Counted from the first letter of the stretch, positions 16,478 to 25,399 are shown. The stretch is 64,000 nt of DNA from an uncultured Alistipes sp. (GCA_944326855.1 CALVFO010000017.1:1-64000), one strand, 5' to 3'. Made by a program: numbers and translations. The notes: generated by a model not told the origin, from the letters alone.

Positions 16478-18877
16478 ATGTCTGCATACAATACGCCTGA
16501 TCTGCTCTGCAAACGACTCTCTGAACTCAAGACCGACGAAGAAGGCGTCATCACCCGGGTATTCGGACACGGTTCGTTCCGCAACCGGATTACCGAAATG
16601 GGGTTCGTACGCGGCAAAAAGGTCAAAGTGATCAAAAACGCCCCGCTGCAAGATCCCGTCGAATATGAAATCATGGGCTATCGCATTGCCCTGAGACGAG
16701 CCGAAGCCGAACTGATCGAAGTAAGCTCCGCCCCGGAAATGGCCCTGAACGAACAAAATCATCTGCTCGGAGGAGAAACCTTTCCCCAGGAAACCGCCAA
16801 CCGTTTTCTGCATAAAACCGGGAAAACGATCAATGTCGCCTTGGTCGGTAATCCCAACTGCGGCAAAACGTCGCTGTTCAACATGGCTTCCGGGGCCCGA
16901 GAACATGTCGGCAATTACAGCGGTGTCACCGTCGGAGCCAAACAGGCCTCTTTCCATCACAAAGACTACCTGATCAACCTGGTCGATCTGCCCGGCACCT
17001 ATTCCATCACCGAATACAGTCCCGAAGAGTTGTTCGTGCGGACTCATATTCTGGAACGGATGCCGGACGTGGTCATCAACGTAATCGACGCCTCGAACCT
17101 CGAACGAAACCTCTACCTGACCACCCAGCTGATCGACATGGACCTCAAGGTCGTGGTGGCGCTGAACATGTACGACGAATTGCGCCAAAGCGGGGCCGAG
17201 CTCAATTATCGGGAACTGGGCCGACTTTTGGGGATTCCCATCGTGCCGACCGTCGCCTCCCAAGACGTCGGGCTGTCGGAGTTGTTCGATACGGTCATCG
17301 CCATTTTCGAAGACAACGAACCCATCGCCCGACACATCCACATCAATTACGGACACGACATCGAACGATCGATCGGCGAACTGCAAACCCTCATCTGGCA
17401 AGACAAGGATCTGGTGGCCCGCTACTCTTCGCGCTATCTGGCCATCAAGCTGCTGGAAAACGACCAGGCCACCCAAAACCTGCTGAAGAAAAGTCCGAAT
17501 TACGATCGGATCGTCGAAACCGCCCAAAAAGAACGGCAGAAACTGGAACGCAACTACGGGGAAGAGTGCGAAACGATCATTGCAGATGCCAAATACGGGT
17601 TTATTGCCGGAGCTCTGGGCGAAACCTACCGGGGAGCCTCCACCGACAAACATGCCCGAACCGCCCGTATCGACCGTTTCATGACCAGCAAAATATGGGG
17701 ACTTCCGATCTTTTTCCTGCTGATGTGGGTCATGTTTCAAACCACCTTTACGCTGGGAAGCATCCCGGCCGAATGGCTGGAAAACGGAGTGAGCTGGCTG
17801 GGCCGGTTCGTACAAAGCCACATGAATGAAGGTTCGTTGCGCGACCTGCTGGTCGATGGTGTGATCGGCGGGGTGGGGGGCGTCATCGTCTTTCTGCCCA
17901 ACATCCTGATTCTGTTCTTTTTCATCTCCCTGATGGAGGATACGGGTTATATGGCCCGCGCCGCCTTTATCATGGACAAGCTGATGCACAAAATGGGATT
18001 GCACGGCAAATCCTTCATTCCCCTGTTGATGGGATTCGGGTGCAACGTTCCCGCCATCATGGCCACCCGAACCCTCGAAAGCCATAAAGACCGCATCCTG
18101 ACCATGCTGATTCTGCCGTTCATGTCTTGCAGCGCCCGGCTACCGGTTTACGTGCTGCTGATTTCGGCATTCTTTCCCCACAATCAAGGTCTTGTCCTCT
18201 TTTCCATCTACCTGATCGGCATCTTGTTGGCCGTCGTCTGCTCCCTGATTTTCAAACGGCTGTTCTTCAAACAGACCGAAGCTCCTTTCGTAATGGAACT
18301 TCCTCCTTATCGGGTCCCGACCGGACGCAGCGTTGTCCGACACATGTGGCACAAAGGATCGCAATACCTTCACAAAATGGGGACCGTCATTCTGTTGGCT
18401 TCGGTGTTGATTTGGGCGTTGGGCCACTACCCGAAAGGCGATCCGTCAATGACTCCCGCCCAGCAACAGGAACAATCCTACATCGGTCGTATCGGGAAAG
18501 TGATCGAACCGGTGATTCGGCCGTTGGGTTTCGACTGGCAGATCGGCATCAGTCTGGTCACCGGATTGGCCGCCAAAGAAATTGTCGTCAGCACCATGGC
18601 CGTGTTGACCGACAGCGGGGACGAAAACGCCAGCCTGGTCACCAACCTGCAAAACCTGACTTACACACAAGGCGACCGGGCCGGAGAGAAAGTATATACT
18701 CCCTTGGTAGCTTATACGCTAATGGTCTTCATTCTGCTCTATTTCCCGTGTATCGCCTCCGTAACGGCCATACGTCGCGAAGCCGGCCGGAAATGGGCCT
18801 TGTTCACCCTCTGTTACACGACAGGCGTAGCCTGGTTGGTCTCTTTTGCCATTTTTCAGATCGGCAGTCTGTTCTGA
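16478..18877 (+). CDS. feoB: FeoA-FeoB fusion ferrous iron transporter
   Basis: FeoB imports Fe2+ across the inner membrane. In this 799-residue protein a FeoA-type SH3 domain (about 8-82, with GHGSFRNRITEMGFVRGKKVKV) is fused in front. The cytoplasmic G domain follows, with P-loop GNPNCGKT at 124-131 and DLPGTYS. The GDI region is next, then the membrane domain with two Gate segments, including GYMARAAFIMDKLMHKMG and GFGCNVPAIMATRT. The fusion is common in Bacteroidetes such as Porphyromonas. It is followed by the small Cys-rich partner 21 bases later. Confidence 0.96.
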   Translation: MSAYNTPDLLCKRLSELKTDEEGVITRVFGHGSFRNRITEMGFVRGKKVKVIKNAPLQDPVEYEIMGYRIALRRAEAELIEVSSAPEMALNEQNHLLGGETFPQETANRFLHKTGKTINVALVGNPNCGKTSLFNMASGAREHVGNYSGVTVGAKQASFHHKDYLINLVDLPGTYSITEYSPEELFVRTHILERMPDVVINVIDASNLERNLYLTTQLIDMDLKVVVALNMYDELRQSGAELNYRELGRLLGIPIVPTVASQDVGLSELFDTVIAIFEDNEPIARHIHINYGHDIERSIGELQTLIWQDKDLVARYSSRYLAIKLLENDQATQNLLKKSPNYDRIVETAQKERQKLERNYGEECETIIADAKYGFIAGALGETYRGASTDKHARTARIDRFMTSKIWGLPIFFLLMWVMFQTTFTLGSIPAEWLENGVSWLGRFVQSHMNEGSLRDLLVDGVIGGVGGVIVFLPNILILFFFISLMEDTGYMARAAFIMDKLMHKMGLHGKSFIPLLMGFGCNVPAIMATRTLESHKDRILTMLILPFMSCSARLPVYVLLISAFFPHNQGLVLFSIYLIGILLAVVCSLIFKRLFFKQTEAPFVMELPPYRVPTGRSVVRHMWHKGSQYLHKMGTVILLASVLIWALGHYPKGDPSMTPAQQQEQSYIGRIGKVIEPVIRPLGFDWQIGISLVTGLAAKEIVVSTMAVLTDSGDENASLVTNLQNLTYTQGDRAGEKVYTPLVAYTLMVFILLYFPCIASVTAIRREAGRKWALFTLCYTTGVAWLVSFAIFQIGSLF

Positions 18878-18898
18878 ACCGCTAAATTTCCGACAATC

Positions 18899-19105
18899 AT
18901 GCAGGAAGTCATCACCAAAACCATTATCATTCTGGCCGCTTTAGCCGCCATCGTCATTGTATTCAATCGGCTCGGCCGATCCAAAAACCCGGGATGCGGT
19001 TGCGGTTGCGGCAGCAAAACGGACGCTCCGTGTAACGACTGCTCCCAGGCATCCGACTGTATCGACACCCCCAAAGATCGGCAAAAATCTTCGGCCGACG
19101 CATAG
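18899..19105 (+). CDS. FeoB-associated Cys-rich membrane protein
   Basis: A 68-residue protein with one N-terminal transmembrane helix (about 5-24) and a cytoplasmic tail rich in Cys and Gly (NPGCGCGCGS, then CNDC and DC). This is the pattern of the FeoB-associated Cys-rich family (PF12669). It follows the FeoA-FeoB fusion by 21 bases in the same operon. The Cys cluster may bind metal, replacing FeoC as accessory factor; that role is inferred from family context. Confidence 0.85.
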   Translation: MQEVITKTIIILAALAAIVIVFNRLGRSKNPGCGCGCGSKTDAPCNDCSQASDCIDTPKDRQKSSADA

Positions 19106-19183
19106 TCTCCCAATGCGGCTTTCCACGGCTGTGTTCGGCAAACGCGCCGTCCGACAACTTTTCCGCTTGGAAATATCCATGAA

Positions 19184-19223
19184 TACAACGACAGGCGAAT
19201 CTTCCGATTCGCCTGTCGTTGTA
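19184..19223. terminator. Bidirectional terminator between feo and a URO-D-family gene
   Basis: A perfect 17-bp inverted repeat (19184-19200 / 19207-19223) with a 6-base loop lies between convergent genes. Confidence 0.75.
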
Positions 19224-19245
19224 TCTGATCGCACCTGGTTTTTCG

Positions 19246-20334
19246 CTATTTCTTCGCACGGGCCCGCAGATCAGCCGCCGTATCGAAAATCATCTCCCGG
19301 GTCAGACCCGCCTCATGGTACATGGCAAAGATATTTTCGAGTGGCGTTTCCGGCGGAACGGTATGCGAAGCTGCCAAAATATACCCCCCTCCGTCGGAGG
19401 TCATGCCGTCGATCAGACGTCGGGTCTCGCGACGCACCTCATCGACCGTTCCCCGGGGCAACAAACCGATGGTATCCACACCTCCCATAAAAGTCAGATG
19501 CTGTCCGAAATCCTTCTTAAGTTGAATGGCATCCATGCCGGGACAATCGCACTGGATCGGATTGAGCACATCGAGCCCCATATCCACCAGATCGGCAATC
19601 ACGGGACGAACGCCTCCGCAAGAGTGGTAAGCAACCGGCAAGCCATGCTGTTTACCTACGTCGAAGATACGCTTCAACTGGGGTTTAATCATCTGGCGCC
19701 ACATGTCGGGACTGATGATCATCCCTCCGCTACCGGCAATATCGTCACCCGTCCACAACCAATCGAGGCGATATTTTTCGCAGGCTCTGCGAGCCAACTC
19801 GACGTTGAAATCCACACAACGCGTCACCAGATCCAAAAAGGCCGGCGATTCAGTCGCCATCAAAATCATGGTCTCTTCCATCCCGAACAGGCGGAACAGC
19901 AACTCGAACACACAAGGCGAAACATCGCAACCGATAAAATACTCGTCAACATAGGGCAACAGATCGTCCATGTTGCTCAACAACTCGTCGATATGTTCGT
20001 ACGGAAAGCGATATTCCCGGATCTGCTCTTCGGAAGCCCCTTTCAACGGATAACGCATGATCTGGTTGAACCCACCGTAACGTCCCCAGAGAATGCCCCA
20101 AAAATCGGTATGGGTTTCCCCTTCGTGTTCGTGAACGATCCCTTCCATGGCAAAATTGTTGCCCACCCATTTCTGGCAAACATCATTGCCCATGGCAATA
20201 CCCACTTCAGAAGCAGGTATTTCCAATTCCCGACCCAATATAGCGGCCGTCTCGGGGTGGAACCACATAAAAATCGGAATACGATCCACCGGACGACGTT
20301 GCATGGCCGCTATGACTCGCTCTTTTGAAGTCAT
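19246..20334 (-). CDS. Uroporphyrinogen decarboxylase-family protein (MtaA/CmuA-like), paralogue 1
   Basis: A 362-residue soluble TIM-barrel protein of the URO-D superfamily. The N-terminus MTSKERVIAAMQRR and the zinc-site signature YHSCGG followed by QCDCPG fit the methyltransferase branch (MtaA, MtbA, CmuA), which binds Zn through His-x-Cys and a later Cys. They do not fit true HemE. Such enzymes move methyl groups between a corrinoid protein and a thiol such as coenzyme M. No corrinoid protein or activator is nearby, so the substrate is unknown. A terminator-like hairpin separates it from the upstream genes. Confidence 0.85.
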   Translation of the reverse strand: MTSKERVIAAMQRRPVDRIPIFMWFHPETAAILGRELEIPASEVGIAMGNDVCQKWVGNNFAMEGIVHEHEGETHTDFWGILWGRYGGFNQIMRYPLKGASEEQIREYRFPYEHIDELLSNMDDLLPYVDEYFIGCDVSPCVFELLFRLFGMEETMILMATESPAFLDLVTRCVDFNVELARRACEKYRLDWLWTGDDIAGSGGMIISPDMWRQMIKPQLKRIFDVGKQHGLPVAYHSCGGVRPVIADLVDMGLDVLNPIQCDCPGMDAIQLKKDFGQHLTFMGGVDTIGLLPRGTVDEVRRETRRLIDGMTSDGGGYILAASHTVPPETPLENIFAMYHEAGLTREMIFDTAADLRARAKK

Positions 20335-20355
20335 GATCTTATCGATTTAAAAACA

Positions 20356-20385
20356 GGGCCGAGGTCGATCCTCGGCCCCCACTTT
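20356..20385 (-). terminator. Terminator upstream of URO-D paralogue 1
   Basis: The 8-bp stem GGCCGAGG / CCTCGGCC has a 5-base loop and a T run on the minus strand (and a shorter one on plus). It would end the transcript of paralogues 3 and 2 plus the small lipoprotein. Confidence 0.7.
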
Positions 20386-20414
20386 TTATAAAAACAATGA
20401 CAAAGTTATCCCCT

Positions 20415-20792
20415 CTATTTCTTAGAATACATATTCAAAATTGAATCAACTCTTTCTATTCCTTTTAAATCTATAAAGTTATTAGCATCATCCAAATCTT
20501 GCTGCAATTTATTGTAATATTGAACAGGTATTCCTCTTTGTACAAAATCATTTTCTGATAAGGTAAAATATAAATGATTATCTCGAACTTGTAAATTTTC
20601 CGTTATTGTTTTTTGTAATAATAAAAATAACTCTTTCTGTTCTACCGTCCTTAGAGAATCAGGAATAAGATGCACATATTCAAAAGTATCTTTTTCCAAA
20701 CATTTATCTACTACCCTTGTTTTATTGCAGCAACCTGAAAGAAGAAAAGTTAAAACTACTAAACTTAAATTTTTAGGTATAGAAGAAATCAT
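20415..20792 (-). CDS. AT-rich small lipoprotein, unrecognised
   Basis: I do not recognise this 125-residue protein. It has a signal peptide with lipobox LSGC followed by a second Cys (CC), then a charged helical region. Its base composition is very different from its surroundings: the gene is clearly AT-rich (roughly 30% GC by eye) while the URO-D genes on both sides are GC-rich. The A-ending codon use also differs. It sits 11 bases from URO-D paralogue 2 in the same orientation. This looks like a recent insertion or orphan gene; no mobile-element ends are visible. Confidence 0.75.
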   Translation of the reverse strand: MISSIPKNLSLVVLTFLLSGCCNKTRVVDKCLEKDTFEYVHLIPDSLRTVEQKELFLLLQKTITENLQVRDNHLYFTLSENDFVQRGIPVQYYNKLQQDLDDANNFIDLKGIERVDSILNMYSKK

Positions 20793-20803
20793 ATTTTAGA
20801 AAT

Positions 20804-21868
20804 TTACAGGCTTTTCACCGTTCGGATAAACGCTTCGATATTTTCCCAGGGAATCACCGGATCGAGAATATGGGCCGGCGCTACCAAAAAACCGGTATCC
20901 GGACCCAGCGTCTGGATGGTCTCCCGGGTTTTGGCCTCCACTTCCTGCGGCGTACCGTGCGGCATGACCGACTGCACACCGACACCGCCCCAAAACGATA
21001 ACTTACCGGCGTATTTTTCCCGGATCATCGCCAGATCGTTGCATTCGGGCTGCACCGGGTTGAGAATTTCCACACCGGCTTCGATCAAATCGTCGATCAT
21101 CCCTTCGATCTTGCCGCAACTGTGCATGAAGATCAAAATATCGGGATTAACGGCCTTGGCGGCATCTACGATCCGACGAATACGGGGTTTGAAGAAGGTC
21201 GCATACGTCTCACGCGACATCATCAAACCCTGTTGACTGACGATATCATCCCCCAGACGCAGAATATCGACTCCGGCACGGGCATACTGCCGGGCCTGTT
21301 CAATCCGAATGCGGGTAATGTTTTCGCAAATGGCATGAGCCAGCGATTCGTTCATCAGCAGATCCATCAGGAAATCCTGCATGTCACGCATCAACCAGGC
21401 GGTTTCGAAAATCGTCTGGTACATCTCCCCGCACACCGCATAGCCCCGGCGATGATACTCTTCGGTCTGAGCCGCCACCTCTTCATAACGATACGCAGCC
21501 CCCAGATCGGGCCAGGGATAGGCCTCGATCTCTTCGACCGTCGTCATCCGATTCAAAGGATGATATTTGAAATCGGGAATCTCATACAGGGTCGGCACCG
21601 AACCGATGCCCCATTCATCAAAAGTCGTATCGTCCTGCACACCCTCCGGGAAGAAACGGGTAAAATCCGTTTTCAGTCGGGAAGGGGAGGGAACCACCGA
21701 ACGGGTATCGAAATCGAAATACTCTTCGGGGGGTAAATCCGAACCCGTCTTTTCCCGATAGGTTTTCATCAGCAGAGGGGTGAAAGCCCCCCAGCTGATT
21801 TCAAAAGGCGTACGATCGGGACGCCCCGTCCGCTTCATGGCGGCAAGTACTCTCTCACGCGGTGTCAT
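20804..21868 (-). CDS. Uroporphyrinogen decarboxylase-family protein (MtaA/CmuA-like), paralogue 2
   Basis: A 354-residue URO-D superfamily protein starting MTPRERVLAAMKRTGRPDR. The metal-site motif is FMHSCGK, followed by NPVQPEC, so both the HxC pair and the downstream Cys are present. The C-terminal APAHILDPVIPWENIEAF is typical of this branch. It begins 3 bases after paralogue 3 stops, so the two are co-transcribed. True HemE function is unlikely because the HemE arginine-rich N-terminal motif is missing. Likely a cobamide- or thiol-dependent methyltransferase of unknown substrate (inference). Confidence 0.85.
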   Translation of the reverse strand: MTPRERVLAAMKRTGRPDRTPFEISWGAFTPLLMKTYREKTGSDLPPEEYFDFDTRSVVPSPSRLKTDFTRFFPEGVQDDTTFDEWGIGSVPTLYEIPDFKYHPLNRMTTVEEIEAYPWPDLGAAYRYEEVAAQTEEYHRRGYAVCGEMYQTIFETAWLMRDMQDFLMDLLMNESLAHAICENITRIRIEQARQYARAGVDILRLGDDIVSQQGLMMSRETYATFFKPRIRRIVDAAKAVNPDILIFMHSCGKIEGMIDDLIEAGVEILNPVQPECNDLAMIREKYAGKLSFWGGVGVQSVMPHGTPQEVEAKTRETIQTLGPDTGFLVAPAHILDPVIPWENIEAFIRTVKSL

Positions 21869-21871
21869 CTT

Positions 21872-23131
21872 CTACAAATGATTGATTTCACGAAGCGTAT
21901 CGATCATGGCGATCGCATTTTCCACCGGCATGTTGGCCTGCAGGTTGTGTACGGCATTGAATACGAAACCACCGTCCTGGCCGAAAATGTCGCACTGACG
22001 TTTCACCTCGTCCCGAACCTGGGCCGGAGTTCCGTGCATCATCGTGATCTGCGTATCCACACCGCCGCCCCAGAAGACCAGCTTGTCGCCGAATTCCCGT
22101 TTGAGGAACTTGGAATCCATGCCCTTGGCATTGATCTGTACCGGGTTGATGATATCGAATCCGGCATCGATCAGGCCCGGCAGTAAAGGCACCATCGCCC
22201 CGCAACTGTGTTTGAACGTCTTCCAGGTCGTATTCTGGTGAATCCAGTCGTTCATCTTCTTATAATAGGGCAGATACAGATCGCGGAACGTGGCATCGGA
22301 GCAGAACTGCGAATCCTGCGTGCCGAGGTCGGTCCCGCAAATGAACATCACATCAATGTCGTTGCCCACGATATCATAGATCGTCTTGAGATTTTCGACC
22401 GCGATATCGGTTTGACGTTCGAATATCGCTTTCACGTAATCCGGACGCATCACCGTAGACATATACCATTCAGCGATATCGCGAATGCCTTTGGGGTGAC
22501 GCATGTGTACCCCCGGAACTGCCGCCACATCCCCCAACTGCATCCCGCCGATGGACATGATAATCCCTTTGTCGGTCTTCTTATAGGCTTCCAAATGGCG
22601 TTTGATCCAGGCTTTGCTCTCTTCGGGAATCGGGCCGAACTCTTCCAGGTTGTCTTCCACATTGAGTTTGGAATCGTCGATGGGATCCTGACGGATGATG
22701 GCATCGTAGAAGAAATTATCCTGCGGCATGCGGCCCGACGGAGCCAGCGACGTATCGCCTTCGGGGAACATCAGGTAATCGCCATTGCTGTCCCGCACAT
22801 CGGTCGTGAATTTTCCCGGTACCAGACATACCTGGCCCCAAGGCGTTTTGAACTCTTTCCAGCCTTCCAACGGAAAACCGAACATCGTATTCCGGTCTTT
22901 GATTCCGACGATATCCACTCCGATCACCTCCTGCAGATCGGGTTCGATCTCTCCGATCATCTGGAACACATCGGCAATCTTAATCGGATGATCATCCAGC
23001 CCGTAGTGCCGCCGAAGCGCTTCGATCAAACGAATGTGCATACCGGTAACGGCCGTTGCTCCGAAATCCACGCAAATGCGATCGGCCGCACGATGATTCA
23101 GTACGGTCTGGAATCTTTCTTTCGAGGTCAT
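21872..23131 (-). CDS. Uroporphyrinogen decarboxylase-family protein (MtaA/CmuA-like), paralogue 3
   Basis: At 419 residues this is the longest of the four. It opens MTSKERFQTVLNHRAADRICVDFGATAVTGMHI and carries FKHSCGAM as its metal motif. The downstream block reads NPVQINAKGMD without the Cys found in paralogues 1 and 2. The missing third ligand suggests different zinc coordination. Insertions around residues 130-190 account for the extra length. It is first in a minus-strand run with paralogue 2 (3-base gap) and the AT-rich lipoprotein. Confidence 0.85.
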   Translation of the reverse strand: MTSKERFQTVLNHRAADRICVDFGATAVTGMHIRLIEALRRHYGLDDHPIKIADVFQMIGEIEPDLQEVIGVDIVGIKDRNTMFGFPLEGWKEFKTPWGQVCLVPGKFTTDVRDSNGDYLMFPEGDTSLAPSGRMPQDNFFYDAIIRQDPIDDSKLNVEDNLEEFGPIPEESKAWIKRHLEAYKKTDKGIIMSIGGMQLGDVAAVPGVHMRHPKGIRDIAEWYMSTVMRPDYVKAIFERQTDIAVENLKTIYDIVGNDIDVMFICGTDLGTQDSQFCSDATFRDLYLPYYKKMNDWIHQNTTWKTFKHSCGAMVPLLPGLIDAGFDIINPVQINAKGMDSKFLKREFGDKLVFWGGGVDTQITMMHGTPAQVRDEVKRQCDIFGQDGGFVFNAVHNLQANMPVENAIAMIDTLREINHL

Positions 23132-23440
23132 AATAATTAAAGAAGTTTAGTTTGAGTTACGTTTGTATTCAGGTTTCAACAAATATAACAATTTTCCCAA
23201 AACAGGAACTTTCTCCGCCGGCATTTCCTACCCAAAAGATTCAAGATTTTACAAAAGAATTCCCTGTCGTTTAAAAGTCCACACAAAGGCCTCTTCCTTC
23301 GACGAAACCTCGCCGAAACTGTTGGTTCCGGTCGGAAAAATTTCTATCTTTGTCCAATGCCGATCGGTTTCGGCACCATGCGTCCGATCGCGAAATATCA
23401 CCTTAACGAAATATCACTTTAATCTAATAAACACATCCTA
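23132..23440. other. Divergent intergenic region between URO-D paralogues 3 and 4
   Basis: About 309 bases. A plus-strand TATCTTTG is at 23345 and another TAnnTTTG match (TACGTTTG) at 23158-23165. An imperfect direct repeat, GCGAAATATCACCTTA / ACGAAATATCACTTTA, lies just before paralogue 4. No cobalamin-riboswitch-like core was seen. Confidence 0.5.
23345..23352 (+). promoter_or_regulatory. -7 element for URO-D paralogue 4
   Basis: TATCTTTG matches TAnnTTTG exactly and leaves an approximately 85-nt leader containing the short direct repeat. Confidence 0.55.
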
Positions 23441-24544
23441 ATGAACAGCAGAGAACGCGTATTAAGAGCTTTCCGCCGGGTAGAAGGATTACCCGACCGT
23501 GTACCCGTAGAATTCGATCTGTGCGCCCAACTGGCCGAACATTTCGGTAAAAAACTGAACATCCCGGTCAAAGTCACCAACAACCTCTACGAAGACGTAA
23601 CCTATCGTATCAGCGCCAATGAACTGCGTCTGGCCATGGGTAGCGACGTCGTCATCACGGGGGCTTCCGTATCGGACGACTTCAAAATCGTCAAAGACGC
23701 CGACGGGACCTGGCTCAACGAATATAAAATGCGGATGCAACAAGGGTCGCTCTATGTGGAAGTCGTAGACTATCCGCTGGCCAACGCCCAAACCGCCGAA
23801 GATATCAAAAACTATCAGTTCCCCGATCCCGATGCTCCGGGCCGTTATCGCGACGCCGAAGAACTGATCAAAAAATACAAGGACGATTACTTCATCATCG
23901 GCGACATCGAAGTGACGATCTTCTCGTTGGCTCACCAGTTGGCCGGTTTCGAAAAGATCCTGATGAGCATGTTCACCGAAGACGAATACCTCGAACCGCT
24001 GTTCGCCGCCTGCGCCGAATTCCAGACCCAAATCGGGCTGCGCCTGATCGAAAAGGGGGTAGACGCCATCTGGGTAGGGGACGACTTCGGCTCGCAGAAC
24101 AGCACCCTGTTCTCGCCGGAAATGTTCCGCAAACTGCTCTTCCCGCACTACAAGAAGATGATCGACACCTTCAAAAAAGCCAAACCCGATCTGGTGGCCA
24201 TCCTGCACTGCGACGGTGCCGTCAGCTCCCTGATGCCGATGATCCACGAAATCGGTTTCGATGTCTTCAATCCGGTACAACCCGGCGTACCTCACCACTC
24301 ACCCCAAGAAGTCAAAGACGGCTTTGGCGATCTGTTCGCTTTCTGGGGCGCTATCGACCAGCAATATCTGCTGCCCAACGGCACGGACGAAGAACTGGAA
24401 GCGGCCATCAAGGAACGCATCGATATTCTGGGAAAAGGCGGAGGTTACATGGTGGCCCCGGCCCACATCATCCAGAACGACGTATCGCCCGAACGGGTGG
24501 AAAAATTTATCGAACTGTGCAAAAAACACAGCTACATTTACTAA
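23441..24544 (+). CDS. Uroporphyrinogen decarboxylase-family protein (MtaA/CmuA-like), paralogue 4
   Basis: A 367-residue protein of the same superfamily, transcribed divergently from the other three. It starts MNSRERVLRAFRRVEGLPDR. The metal-site segment reads ILHCDGAV, where His and Cys are adjacent, unlike the HSCG of paralogues 1-3. The following block NPVQPGVPHHSPQEV has no Cys. The conserved WVGDDFGSQ and APAHIIQNDVSPERV segments are intact. The altered site suggests a different metal geometry or activity. It has its own promoter and terminator. Confidence 0.85.
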   Translation: MNSRERVLRAFRRVEGLPDRVPVEFDLCAQLAEHFGKKLNIPVKVTNNLYEDVTYRISANELRLAMGSDVVITGASVSDDFKIVKDADGTWLNEYKMRMQQGSLYVEVVDYPLANAQTAEDIKNYQFPDPDAPGRYRDAEELIKKYKDDYFIIGDIEVTIFSLAHQLAGFEKILMSMFTEDEYLEPLFAACAEFQTQIGLRLIEKGVDAIWVGDDFGSQNSTLFSPEMFRKLLFPHYKKMIDTFKKAKPDLVAILHCDGAVSSLMPMIHEIGFDVFNPVQPGVPHHSPQEVKDGFGDLFAFWGAIDQQYLLPNGTDEELEAAIKERIDILGKGGGYMVAPAHIIQNDVSPERVEKFIELCKKHSYIY

Positions 24545-24564
24545 AGAAAAAGTCTGTAAAAAAG

Positions 24565-24598
24565 AGCCGGAACCCTTTCGGATTCCGGCTTTCTTTTT
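24565..24598 (+). terminator. Terminator after URO-D paralogue 4
   Basis: The 8-bp stem AGCCGGAA / TTCCGGCT is followed by a T-rich stretch, with A-rich sequence on the other side. Confidence 0.85.
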
Positions 24599-24642
24599 AA
24601 TAGGAGGGAGGGGAGAGAGGAACCTCTGCCGTCCGATTCATC

Positions 24643-25377
24643 TCAGGCCCCGGGCAACACCACTTCTCCCACCGCATTTACCTGAGGCACACAATCGGTG
24701 ATATCGATCTGAAGGCAATATGCGATATCCTCCAACAGACCTCGTTTCATGATAAAATTATAGTGCTGGCTCTGGCTTAACGGATCACGCAGATCATTTT
24801 TATAACGACGGTACTGGTCCCGCAGGGTCCAGGCCAGATCGGTCAGGAAACAATCCGTCGTCCCGGAAACAATCTCGGCCATCAACCCGGCACACAAGGC
24901 ATCCTCCATGGTGTAGTGACCCTCACGACCGGAACAAATCAGGGTAATGTCCCGTCCGGATTCCATCATCCGCCGACAAACGGCCGTTGCATTGATCAAT
25001 GCTCCGATCAAAATCGTCCCGGCTCCCGCCGCACGTGCTCCATTGATTGCCCGGGTTCCATTGGTCGTCGTAAACAGGATGGTCGCTCCCGCCACCCGTT
25101 CGGAAGTATAGGCCAGCGGAGAGTTGTCCAGATCGAAACCGGGAATCAATACCGTTCCCCGTTCTCCGCCCAGAATCACGTTTTGTTGCGGTCCGAGTCG
25201 GTCCCGAAGCGCAAACGTTTCAGGAATATCCAACAGAGGAACCATATGATCCGCCCCGTTTTTCATTGCCGTTATCATCACCGAAGTCGCCCGAAAGACA
25301 TCGATCACGCACACCGTCCGATCTGCGACTTGTTCCGCCGTGACATGAGAGGCGGAAATAATGACATCCAATTTCAT
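24643..25377 (-). CDS. comB: 2-phosphosulfolactate phosphatase (ComB family)
   Basis: ComB hydrolyses 2-phosphosulfolactate to sulfolactate, known as the second step of coenzyme M synthesis in methanogens. The 244 residues show the family blocks VIDVFRATSVM, SPLAYTSERVAGATILFTTTNGTRAI and ICSGREG. Upstream frame extension to 25647 lacks family sequence, and a perfect -7 element at 25400 supports the ATG at 25375-25377. Many Bacteroidetes carry comB without other CoM genes, so the actual substrate may differ. It sits next to four MtaA-like paralogues, whose archaeal relatives use CoM. Confidence 0.92.
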   Translation of the reverse strand: MKLDVIISASHVTAEQVADRTVCVIDVFRATSVMITAMKNGADHMVPLLDIPETFALRDRLGPQQNVILGGERGTVLIPGFDLDNSPLAYTSERVAGATILFTTTNGTRAINGARAAGAGTILIGALINATAVCRRMMESGRDITLICSGREGHYTMEDALCAGLMAEIVSGTTDCFLTDLAWTLRDQYRRYKNDLRDPLSQSQHYNFIMKRGLLEDIAYCLQIDITDCVPQVNAVGEVVLPGA

Positions 25378-25399
25378 GGGTTTTCCTTTTAAAAGCGCC

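Noticed and set aside
16406-18085. A 559-residue frame antisense to feoB
   Set aside because: It covers the feoB coding strand exactly, with no signal, family motif or promoter of its own.
23165-23440. Cobalamin riboswitch before the URO-D paralogue 4
   Set aside because: No B12-box-like core or the expected set of stems is visible; only a short direct repeat and a -7 element.
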